A stretch of DNA of 7,194 nucleotides from Verrucomicrobiota bacterium. Lineage in GTDB: Bacteria; Verrucomicrobiota; Kiritimatiellia; Kiritimatiellales; Tichowtungiaceae. The notes under the pieces are model-generated. The model saw only the letters and a program-made list of their open reading frames with translations, made no database searches and was not told the origin of the DNA. Shown piece by piece: positions 1 to 6,422 of the stretch (the first letter of the stretch is position 1; each line of letters begins with the position of its first letter). Where the stretch lies: the NCBI GenBank assembly GCA_020853375.1, contig JADYZA010000013.1:1-7194 (forward strand), in the 5' to 3' direction. The position numbers and the translations under genes are program-made.

Positions 1-1436
1 AAGTCATCAATCGAAGTGCCTTCTTCGCCGACGACCTTCATCATCTGGTTCACTTCGCTACCTTCGCGCAGAAAACGGCGAGCCTGCTTCAAATCATCAG
101 CATCTACGACGCTCGGATATTTGCTCCAGCTTTCGAGCGAATCGATGGCTGGGTAGCGGCGCGCATCGGAACGCGCCCGCGACAGCCCGTGGAATGCGCC
201 GACCACTTTGAGCGTGGACTGCGTGACCGGCTCTTCAAAATTTCCGCCTGCGGGCGAAACCGTTCCGCCAATGGTGACCGAACCGGTTGACCCGTCGTGC
301 AGACGAACCACGCCGCCGCGTTCGTAGAAGGCGGCGATCACCGATTCGAGATAGGCCGGGAACGCTTCTTCGCCGGGAATTTCTTCGAGACGGCCCGACA
401 TTTCGCGCAAAGCCTGCGCCCAGCGGGAAGTCGAGTCGGCCAGCAACAGAACATTCAGTCCCATCTGGCGGTAATATTCCGCAATCGTCACGGCGGTGTA
501 CACCGACGCTTCGCGCGCGGCCACCGGCATGGAACTGGTGTTACAGATAATCAACGTGCGCTCCATCAAACTCTTGCCGGTACGAGGGTCGGTCAGCTCC
601 GGAAATTCGCGCAAGGTTTCCACCACTTCACCAGCGCGCTCGCCGCAGGCGGCGATGATCACGACATCGACATCGGCATGACGGCTGGTGATCTGTTGTA
701 AAACGGTTTTACCGGCGCCGAACGGGCCGGGAATACAATAGGTTCCGCCGCGCGCCACCGGAAAGAACGTGTCCACAATGCGCACTTTGGTAATGAGCGG
801 CTCCGTCGGACGCAATCGCTCGGCGTAGCATTTGATCGGCACTTTGACAGGCCAGAGCTGCATCAGCTTCACGTCATACTCACGGCCTTTTTCGTCGGCG
901 ACTTTCGCAACCACATTCTCAACCGTATACTCACCGGCAGGAGAAATTTCTTTTATGGTCAGCCTCCCGTGAATACGAAACGGCACCATAATCCGATGAT
1001 CGAAAATTCCTTCCGGCACGGTTCCTACGGAGGAACCGGCCTGCACAGAGTCTCCAGCTTTTACTGACGGCGTGAACTTCCATTTCTTGTCGCGCGGAAG
1101 CGCCTGAAGATATTTCCCGCGCTGGAGAAAAAAGCCGCACTCTTCGGCCAGCGCAGGCAGCGGATTCTGCAAGCCGTCGAAGATCTGCGTCAGCAGACCT
1201 GGGCCAAGTTCAACGGAAAGCAACGTGCCGGTAAATTCCACCTGATCTCCGACTTTGAGACCCGTGGTGGATTCAAATACTTGAAGTTCAGCGTGGCGGC
1301 CGCGAATACGGATCACCTCGGACTTCAGGTGAATGTCGCCGAGCCGGGCGAAACCCGTCTCATTCTGGATGACGGGTTTCTCAAACTCCACCGTCAGCAG
1401 GTTTCCGTTTACACCGACAATTTTCCCAAGGTTCAT
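1..1436 (-). CDS. atpA: V-type ATP synthase/ATPase catalytic subunit A (partial, C-terminus beyond window)
   Basis: This is the catalytic, nucleotide-binding subunit of the cytoplasmic V1/A1 head, which couples ATP hydrolysis or synthesis to ion movement through the membrane sector. The window holds 478 residues; the family is usually near 590, so roughly 110 C-terminal residues are missing. The N-terminal beta-barrel (about 1-75) begins MNLGKIVGVNGN. The A-type bulge domain spans about 110-190. Walker A is GPFGAGKT at 237-244, the catalytic glutamate lies in CGERAGE (E266), and Walker B is VLLLADSTSR at 329-338 (D334). ACGERAGEVVE and CNTSSMPVAAREAS are typical of chlamydial and related PVC sequences as I remember them. 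The ATG at 1436-1434 is supported by an AGGA eight bases upstream and by the family N-terminus. It is the third gene of the operon, 15 bases after the DUF2764 gene. Family assignment is certain; whether the enzyme makes or consumes ATP, and pumps H+ or Na+, cannot be read here. Confidence 0.97.
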   Translation of the reverse strand, partial: MNLGKIVGVNGNLLTVEFEKPVIQNETGFARLGDIHLKSEVIRIRGRHAELQVFESTTGLKVGDQVEFTGTLLSVELGPGLLTQIFDGLQNPLPALAEECGFFLQRGKYLQALPRDKKWKFTPSVKAGDSVQAGSSVGTVPEGIFDHRIMVPFRIHGRLTIKEISPAGEYTVENVVAKVADEKGREYDVKLMQLWPVKVPIKCYAERLRPTEPLITKVRIVDTFFPVARGGTYCIPGPFGAGKTVLQQITSRHADVDVVIIAACGERAGEVVETLREFPELTDPRTGKSLMERTLIICNTSSMPVAAREASVYTAVTIAEYYRQMGLNVLLLADSTSRWAQALREMSGRLEEIPGEEAFPAYLESVIAAFYERGGVVRLHDGSTGSVTIGGTVSPAGGNFEEPVTQSTLKVVGAFHGLSRARSDARRYPAIDSLESWSKYPSVVDADDLKQARRFLREGSEVNQMMKVVGEEGTSIDD

Positions 1437-1444
1437 GACTCTAT

Positions 1445-1448
1445 TCCT
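1445..1448 (-). promoter_or_regulatory. Ribosome binding site of atpA
   Basis: On the minus strand the 15-base gap before atpA reads AACAGGAATAGAGTC followed by ATG. The AGGA core is eight bases from the start codon, a normal spacing, and it fixes the atpA start. Confidence 0.7.
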
Positions 1449-1451
1449 GTT

Positions 1452-1973
1452 TTAAGCGGTTGCTTGTTCGATAAATTCTTCGACTTTGCTCTGCCCTGCG
1501 GTGTCATCCAGACCGGCCCAGCGCTCCGCGATGCACAGCTTGACAGCGAAGGAAAAAATTCCGGCGAAGCCGAACGGCGCGGTCAAAGCCAACTCGTCGG
1601 CCTGCGCCCAGCGGACGCGATCCAGCTCCGCTTCCCGCTCCAGCGGATTAACGCGCGTAAAAGCATCCGCCACCGTTTTTTCAATCGACATGTTGAACCC
1701 GTCGGACGGCTGAATGAACCCAGCAGCGTCTGCACTACGGTTTTTGGCGCGCACCCGCACCACCGCATTGCGCAATTCGACCTCACCGTTCCACCAGCGC
1801 CGAGAAACATCACTGTCCGGTGAGCACTGGTTTTCAAATGCCGCCTGAAGCGCTGAGATATCTTCCGCCAAAAGCCACTCGGTACAAGTCGCCAAAAACG
1901 CCGCACGGCTCACCAGCGGCTTTTCGCCGAAGCGCAGATACGGAAGCGAGGCGACTAGATACCAGTGGTTCAT
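1452..1973 (-). CDS. DUF2764 family protein of V-type ATPase operon (probable central-stalk component)
   Basis: This 173-residue protein begins MNHWYLVASLPYLRFGEKP, the usual N-terminal signature of DUF2764 proteins, which sit between atpE and atpA in chlamydial and Bacteroidetes V-ATPase operons. Other family-like stretches are RRWWNGEVELRNAVVRVRA (about 58-76) and a segment starting NPLEREAELDRVRW (about 108 on). It is soluble and helical, with no signal peptide or membrane span. These operons lack a recognisable subunit C, so the protein is inferred to replace C/d, which joins the central stalk to the membrane ring; this is not proven by the sequence. The open frame extends 11 codons upstream into atpE, but the family N-terminus starts at MNHWY, giving a 10-base gap after the atpE stop. 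No strong Shine-Dalgarno is visible, so translational coupling to atpE is plausible. It is shorter than homologues of about 270 residues that I recall. Confidence 0.85.
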   Translation of the reverse strand: MNHWYLVASLPYLRFGEKPLVSRAAFLATCTEWLLAEDISALQAAFENQCSPDSDVSRRWWNGEVELRNAVVRVRAKNRSADAAGFIQPSDGFNMSIEKTVADAFTRVNPLEREAELDRVRWAQADELALTAPFGFAGIFSFAVKLCIAERWAGLDDTAGQSKVEEFIEQATA

Positions 1974-1983
1974 TAAATACCGC

Positions 1984-2607
1984 TTATTTCGAAGGTTCCT
2001 TAGCAACGCGACTGACGATGGCGGCCAGCTTGGGTCTCAAAAAAGCGGTTAGCGCTCCGGCAATCGCATCGCGCGTGAAGTCGAGATAGACATGATCGTC
2101 GGCAAAGCTGACCCGGAAGCCCTTGAGAATTTCATTGTCTACGTGCAGTTCGATGCCATGCACCATTTTTTCGCGGTACTTCCCGGCGAAAAACTTCACC
2201 AAATCCGCCTGATCCTGCTGACTGATCAGCAGTTCGATGCGGGTTTCGCCGTGGCGCTCGGCGCAGGACTGCGCCATTTTGATCATCATCTGCTCAAGCA
2301 CTTCGGTTTTCAGCGCAGAATCCACCGACTCGGCGACGATATCGGCAATGATGTTTTCAATCCCCTGCCCGACCGTAATCAGCAGATCGCGGGCGGCCTG
2401 TTCGAGCGTCGCGGTACTGCGTTCGGTATAAATCTCAGCGTCCGCCTGCGCCTTGGTGACCAGTTCCTTGGCTTTCGTTTCAGCCTCACGGACGGTCTGC
2501 GCCGCCTTAGCCTTGGCCTGCGCAAGAATTTCGGCGGCCTGCGCCTCCGCTTTTTCAACGCCTTCCTTGCGAATCTGTTCGAGTAACGGTTGCAGTGATT
2601 CGGCCAT
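1984..2607 (-). CDS. atpE: V-type ATP synthase/ATPase subunit E (peripheral stalk)
   Basis: Subunit E pairs with subunit G/H to form the peripheral stalk that stops the catalytic head from turning with the rotor. The 207-residue protein has the standard two-part form. Residues about 1-75 are a long alanine-, lysine- and glutamate-rich helix (for example EKAEAQAAEILAQAKAKAAQ) suited to a right-handed coiled coil. Residues about 80-200 form the globular alpha/beta domain that contacts A and B, ending in the family-like GFRVSFADDHVYLDFTRDAI. Length fits the family (about 190-210). The ATG at 2607-2605 is preceded by GGAG six bases away. It is the first gene of the minus-strand operon atpE - DUF2764 - atpA, with a sigma70-like promoter just upstream. 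No subunit G/H gene is visible; it may be elsewhere or be replaced by an unrecognised partner. Confidence 0.93.
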   Translation of the reverse strand: MAESLQPLLEQIRKEGVEKAEAQAAEILAQAKAKAAQTVREAETKAKELVTKAQADAEIYTERSTATLEQAARDLLITVGQGIENIIADIVAESVDSALKTEVLEQMMIKMAQSCAERHGETRIELLISQQDQADLVKFFAGKYREKMVHGIELHVDNEILKGFRVSFADDHVYLDFTRDAIAGALTAFLRPKLAAIVSRVAKEPSK

Positions 2608-2613
2608 AATCGA

Positions 2614-2617
2614 CTCC
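2614..2617 (-). promoter_or_regulatory. Ribosome binding site of atpE
   Basis: The minus strand reads CTGGAGTCGATT before the ATG. GGAG lies six bases upstream and supports this start for atpE. Confidence 0.7.
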
Positions 2618-2644
2618 AGTCAGGTTGATACAAGTGAGGTCGGG

Positions 2645-2672
2645 ATTCTAAATGATGCCACCCCCCCTGCAA
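2645..2672 (-). promoter_or_regulatory. Predicted sigma70-type promoter of the V-ATPase operon
   Basis: On the minus strand TTGCAG (2672-2667) and TAGAAT (2650-2645) are separated by 16 bases. The -10 matches the consensus at five of six positions; the -35 is weaker but shares TTGC with the smc promoter. Transcription would begin near 2638, giving a leader of about 30 bases that includes the GGAG site. The spacer contains a run of seven G next to the -35. This is prediction from pattern only. Confidence 0.55.
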
Positions 2673-2702
2673 GCCTCCGCTTGATAAAAAATCCCACCGC
2701 CG

Positions 2703-2717
2703 TTCCAAATGTCGGAA
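2703..2717. repeat. Intergenic 15-bp palindrome, copy 1
   Basis: TTCCAAATGTCGGAA is an interrupted inverted repeat (TTCC...GGAA outer arms). It matches copy 2 (6318-6332) at 13 of 15 bases. It lies in the divergent atpE/smc spacer, about 72 bases from the predicted atpE start of transcription and 69 from that of smc. It cannot be a terminator of a flanking gene, because both genes are transcribed away from it, so a protein-binding site or dispersed repeat is more likely. Confidence 0.5.
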
Positions 2718-2742
2718 AAACGACTTTTACCGCCCTGAACTA

Positions 2743-2772
2743 TTGCGCCGGACGGGCCGCGCGTGCTATCAA
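2743..2772 (+). promoter_or_regulatory. Predicted promoter of smc, apparently giving a leaderless mRNA
   Basis: TTGCGC (2743-2748) and TATCAA (2767-2772) are separated by 18 bases, and TG one base before the -10 gives an extended -10 (TGCTATCAA). The -10 ends six bases before the smc ATG at 2779, so transcription would begin at or next to the A of the start codon. The 8-mer CGTGCTAT (2762-2769) is repeated exactly in the promoter of the downstream repeat-protein gene. Confidence 0.5.
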
Positions 2773-2778
2773 GTCACA

Positions 2779-5700
2779 ATGTACCTCAAATCTGTAGAGC
2801 TCGTTGGTTTTAAAAGTTTCGCCGAAAAAACCCGTCTGGAGTTTGAGCCGGGCATGACAGCCATTGTCGGCCCGAACGGTTGCGGCAAGAGCAACGTTTC
2901 GGACGCGATCCGCTGGGTGCTTGGCGAATCCCGCCCGACCGCTATCCGCGGCTCTTCGATGGAGGACTGCATTTTTAACGGTACCGATTCCCACAAGCCG
3001 CTCGGCATGGCGGAGGTTTCCCTCACCCTCGCCGACTGCGAAAAAGAACTCGACCTCGGACTGAACGAAGTCAGCATCACCCGCCGCGTTTTCCGTTCCG
3101 GCGAAAGCGACTATTTCATCAATAAAAAAGCCTGCCGCCGCAAAGACATCCAGCGGCTGTTCATGGATACCGGAATTGGCACCGACGCCTATTCCGTGAT
3201 GGAACAAGGGAAAATCGACCGCGTCCTTTCCTCGCGCCCCGACGACCGACGCGCCGTTTTCGAAGAAGCGTCCGGCATCACCAAATATAAAACCGACAAG
3301 CAGGAAGCTCTGCGCAAACTCGAGCAGACAGAAGCCAACCTGTTGCGCCTCGCCGACGTGATCCGCGAAGTGAAGCGGCAGATTATTTCGCTCCAGCGGC
3401 AGGCCGGTAAAGCCCAGCGCTTCAAAGTCCTGCAGGAAGAACTCCGCGCACTGGATATTTATTCCACGCGCCACCGCCTCAAACAGCTTAGCGACCGCGT
3501 CGAGGAAATCCGCGCCCAGCTCGAAACCTCCCGCATTAAGGTGGACGAAACCCACCGGCGCATCGCCGCCGCTAACGGCGAAACCGACGCTCTGCGCGCC
3601 GAACTCCAGCAGCTCGAAACCGCTATCGGCGCGGCGATGGACGATTCAATGCGCGTCAAAAACGAACTCGAACGCGCCCAGCAAACCATCCGCACCAACG
3701 CCGAGCGCATTACCGAACTCGAAACGCTTTCCCAGCAGAACACCAAAGAATCCGAAGAGGCGAAAAGCCGCCTGACTCAGCACCGCGCTTCGCTCGACGA
3801 AGTGATCCAGATGATGCAGTCCGCCGAAGCCGAACGGCTGAAAGCCAAGTCCGAACTGGAAACCGCTACAACCCGTCAGCGCGAAACCGAAACACAGGTG
3901 CATTCAGGACGCGAAGCGCTAAACCGTTTACGTAACGAATCCATGACGCTCGACCAGCGCATTGGCCGCCTGCAAAACGAACTTTCCGAAATCGACGCCA
4001 AGGAACGCGCCGGGGTCATCCGCAAAGAACAGCTCGCCGCCGAAAAGAGCGGACTTGAACGGGCGCTGGCTTCCTATCAAGAACGCGGCATACAAATGAC
4101 AGCAAAAGCCGAAGAGCTGAAGATTGCCGTCGCCGCTCAACAGACCGCAATGGCCGACCTACGCAACCGCCGTTCTTCCGCCGCCGAAAAAATCCAAACC
4201 TTGGAAAAAGAAATCTCCGAACTTCAGCGGAAACTGGCCGACAAAAACGCCCGCCTCGAAATGGTTCACGAAGCCCGCAAAGAAGGGTTCCCCGCCGGAG
4301 CGCAGCACCTGCTGGATCGCGGCGACGAAAACATCGTCGGCCCGTTGGCCGAACAGTTTACCGCCGCCCCCGGCTTTGAAACCGCGCTCGAAGCGGTGCT
4401 TCGTCCGTGGATGGACGCGTTGGTTGTCCGCACCCGTTCCGGCGCGCGCAATGTTCTCACTCTACTGTCCGAAAGCAATCAGGGCGCCGTACGTCTACTC
4501 GCCGCCGAAGGCAACCTGCCTTCCGGTTCCGTAGAAAATTCATTGTTCGGAAAAATCTCCTGCGCCGATGAAGTCCGTCCGCTGGCCGCGCGACTGCTCG
4601 CTAATGTTTTTGTCGCCGAAACGCTTCAGGCGATTCCGCTCACTCTGCCCGCCGGCTCCGTGTTTGTCACCAAACGTGGCGAACTGCTGACCGCCGAAGG
4701 GACTGCCGAACTTTGGAAACCCGAAGAGGGCGAAATCAATCCGCTGGGCCGCCACCATCTGCGCGAACAGTTGCAAGGCGACATCCAAGCTTTGGAAAAA
4801 ACGCTGGCCGATAAGCGTAAACTGCATGAGGCTCTGCGCGCCGAGCAGAACGGAACCGGCGATGCGCTCGACGCCGCTCAGCGCGAACTCGACGACCGCC
4901 GCCGCTCCCTCGCCGTACAGGAAGGCGAAAGCCAGGTCATTGCCCGCGAACTGAAACAGGCCCGCGAACGGGTCGAAACCGTTACCTACGAATTTAACGC
5001 ACTGATGCAGCAGAAAGGTTCCGGCGAAGACCGCCGTACCGCCGTTGCCCGCGAAGGGGCCGAAGCGCGCGATAAACTGGCGCAGACCCGTCAGCAGATT
5101 TCGACACAGACCGAGGCACTCAACGCGCTCGAAGAACTCCGCGCCACCGTGCTTTCCGAAACCTCCGAATGCCGCGTGCAGTATTCCCAGCACGAACAGC
5201 GGATCGAATCGCTCAAGAGCCGCCGCCAGCCGCTCGAAGCGCGTCTGAAAGAACTGCAGGAGCTGATCGAAGAGCGTACGCGCGGCGTCAGCTCCTACCA
5301 GCAGCGCATCGCCCAGCTCAAAACCGCCAGCAGCGAAGCCGAGCAGAAAGTCGCGCCGCTCAGCGCCGCCGTCGCCGCAGCAGAAAAGAAACTGGCGGAA
5401 GCTCGGCAGGTACGCGAAGGCCGCACCGCCGCCCTTTCCGAACGTGAGCAGACTCTCCGTACACTCCAAAGCGAGCTGGAGGAGATGCAAAACGGTAAAA
5501 CCAAACTCGAAGTGGAGCTGGCGGAACAGCGGATGCGCCACCAGAACTCGCTCGACCGGCTGACTTCAACATGGCACATCACGCCCGAACAACTTTCCCG
5601 CGAGCCCGCCCCGAAATGGGAAAACGATATCGAACCGCCGATGGAAGAAATTGAAATTCAGGCCGCCGAACACCGTGCCAAACTCGAATCCATGGGCCCA

Positions 5701-6315
5701 GTGAATCTCGTCGCCATTGAAGAACATGCGGAACTCGAAGAACGCTTCGCCTTCCTCAGCCAGCAGGAAGCCGATCTGATCAGCGCCAAAGACCAGCTCG
5801 TCGAAATGATCAAAAAGATCAACGCAACCACCACCGAACTGTTTAAAGATACCTTTGACAAGGTGAACGAAAACTTCGGTATCATCTTTGAACAGCTCTT
5901 CGGCGGCGGCGCGGCCAAGCTGGTACTGGTGGACGAAACCGATGTGCTGGAATCCGGCATTGAAATTATCGCTCGGCCTCCCGGCAAAAAGCTCCAGACG
6001 ATTTCACTGCTCTCCGGCGGCGAACGCACCATGACCGCCGTCGCCTTGCTTTTCGCGCTCTTCAAAGTTAAGCCGAGCCCGTTCTGCGTACTCGACGAAA
6101 TGGACGCGGCGCTCGACGAAGCCAATGTCAGCCGGTTTGTAAAAATGGTCAAAGGCTTCCTGACGCAATCGCAGTTCATCCTGATCACCCACAGCCGCCA
6201 GACCATTTCGGCGGCAGACGTGATCTACGGCGTCACCATGCCCAACCGTGGCGTCTCGCGGACGATGTCCATGAAGTTCTCCGACTATCAGGACTCCGAC
6301 GCCGCGAAACCATAA
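2779..6315 (+). CDS. smc: Chromosome segregation/condensation ATPase SMC
   Basis: SMC is the ATP-driven DNA loop-extruding subunit of the bacterial condensin SMC-ScpAB; no scpA or scpB lies in this window. At 1178 residues it has the usual full length. The N-terminal head starts MYLKSVELVGFKSFAEKT, with Walker A GPNGCGKS at 31-38. A first coiled-coil arm runs from about 170 to 500. The hinge is about 504-665. The returning coiled coil runs to about 970. The C-terminal head carries the signature LSGGE at 1078-1082, Walker B FCVLDE at 1102-1107 (D1106, E1107), the D-loop ALDEA, and the switch histidine in ITHSRQT. The frame opens earlier at a TTG (2743), but homology starts at 2779. No Shine-Dalgarno is seen, consistent with a leaderless message. 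The gene diverges from the V-ATPase operon. Hinge sequence looks divergent, without a clear tGG motif near its end. Identity is secure. Confidence 0.98.
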   Translation: MYLKSVELVGFKSFAEKTRLEFEPGMTAIVGPNGCGKSNVSDAIRWVLGESRPTAIRGSSMEDCIFNGTDSHKPLGMAEVSLTLADCEKELDLGLNEVSITRRVFRSGESDYFINKKACRRKDIQRLFMDTGIGTDAYSVMEQGKIDRVLSSRPDDRRAVFEEASGITKYKTDKQEALRKLEQTEANLLRLADVIREVKRQIISLQRQAGKAQRFKVLQEELRALDIYSTRHRLKQLSDRVEEIRAQLETSRIKVDETHRRIAAANGETDALRAELQQLETAIGAAMDDSMRVKNELERAQQTIRTNAERITELETLSQQNTKESEEAKSRLTQHRASLDEVIQMMQSAEAERLKAKSELETATTRQRETETQVHSGREALNRLRNESMTLDQRIGRLQNELSEIDAKERAGVIRKEQLAAEKSGLERALASYQERGIQMTAKAEELKIAVAAQQTAMADLRNRRSSAAEKIQTLEKEISELQRKLADKNARLEMVHEARKEGFPAGAQHLLDRGDENIVGPLAEQFTAAPGFETALEAVLRPWMDALVVRTRSGARNVLTLLSESNQGAVRLLAAEGNLPSGSVENSLFGKISCADEVRPLAARLLANVFVAETLQAIPLTLPAGSVFVTKRGELLTAEGTAELWKPEEGEINPLGRHHLREQLQGDIQALEKTLADKRKLHEALRAEQNGTGDALDAAQRELDDRRRSLAVQEGESQVIARELKQARERVETVTYEFNALMQQKGSGEDRRTAVAREGAEARDKLAQTRQQISTQTEALNALEELRATVLSETSECRVQYSQHEQRIESLKSRRQPLEARLKELQELIEERTRGVSSYQQRIAQLKTASSEAEQKVAPLSAAVAAAEKKLAEARQVREGRTAALSEREQTLRTLQSELEEMQNGKTKLEVELAEQRMRHQNSLDRLTSTWHITPEQLSREPAPKWENDIEPPMEEIEIQAAEHRAKLESMGPVNLVAIEEHAELEERFAFLSQQEADLISAKDQLVEMIKKINATTTELFKDTFDKVNENFGIIFEQLFGGGAAKLVLVDETDVLESGIEIIARPPGKKLQTISLLSGGERTMTAVALLFALFKVKPSPFCVLDEMDAALDEANVSRFVKMVKGFLTQSQFILITHSRQTISAADVIYGVTMPNRGVSRTMSMKFSDYQDSDAAKP

Positions 6316-6317
6316 CT

Positions 6318-6332
6318 TTCCAAACATCGGAA
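6318..6332. repeat. Intergenic 15-bp palindrome, copy 2
   Basis: TTCCAAACATCGGAA starts three bases after the smc stop codon and differs from copy 1 only in two central bases. Its centre is about 59 bases before the predicted transcription start of the following gene. Its stem is short and no T-run follows directly, so it is a poor intrinsic terminator. Confidence 0.5.
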
Positions 6333-6347
6333 TCTGCGCCATTTTTA

Positions 6348-6377
6348 TTTACGGAATTCGCTTTCTCGTGCTATATG
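6348..6377 (+). promoter_or_regulatory. Predicted promoter of the secreted repeat-protein gene
   Basis: TTTACG (6348-6353) and TATATG (6372-6377) are separated by 18 bases with an upstream TG (TGCTATATG, extended -10). Spacing and extended -10 are the same as in the predicted smc promoter, and both contain CGTGCTAT. Transcription would begin near 6384, leaving a leader of about 39 bases that includes the AAAGGAG ribosome binding site. Confidence 0.45.
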
Positions 6378-6407
6378 GAAGCGTTTTTGACCCTAGGTGG
6401 AGTCTTC

Positions 6408-6414
6408 AAAGGAG
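6408..6414 (+). promoter_or_regulatory. Ribosome binding site deciding the start at 6423
   Basis: AAAGGAG lies eight bases before the ATG at 6423. It is the strongest Shine-Dalgarno in the window and favours this start over the in-frame ATG at 6375, which overlaps the predicted -10 box. Confidence 0.75.
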
Positions 6415-6422
6415 TGCCCGTT

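Noticed and set aside
1281..1823. A 180-codon plus-strand open frame
   Set aside because: It is antisense to the atpA start and the DUF2764 gene, spans their intergenic gap, and shows no family likeness.
2092..2586. A 164-codon plus-strand open frame
   Set aside because: It is antisense to atpE, whose length, coiled coil and C-terminal domain fit subunit E throughout.
2743..2778. In-frame TTG upstream start for smc, adding 12 residues
   Set aside because: SMC proteins begin at the MYLKxxELVGFKSF segment. The TTG is better read as the -35 box, and no ribosome binding site precedes it.
2740..3555. A 271-codon open frame on the minus strand over the smc start
   Set aside because: It is a shadow of the SMC head domain and would cross the smc promoter; the conserved Walker A region is read on the plus strand.
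4192..4206. ATCCAAACCTTGGAA inside smc, identical to palindrome copy 3
   Set aside because: It encodes I-Q-T-L-E in the coiled coil and probably matches by codon choice. A similar string at 4783-4797 encodes I-Q-A-L-E. I do not count them as copies, but they are a caution for the motif claim.
4540..5541. A 333-codon open frame on the minus strand opposite smc
   Set aside because: It is antisense to the SMC coiled coil. The phenylalanine- and leucine-rich translation is the mirror of abundant GAA, CTC and AAA codons. It has no recognisable domain and SMC is unambiguous.
6316..6350. Terminator for smc formed by palindrome copy 2 and the downstream T-rich stretch
   Set aside because: The hairpin has only about four clean pairs before a mismatch and the T-run begins about ten bases later, so it is not a convincing intrinsic terminator. 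No other terminator is seen for smc.
6375..6422. In-frame ATG at 6375 as start of the repeat protein
   Set aside because: It overlaps the predicted -10 box and lacks a Shine-Dalgarno, and would put 16 extra residues before the signal peptide. The ATG at 6423 has AAAGGAG and a proper signal peptide.
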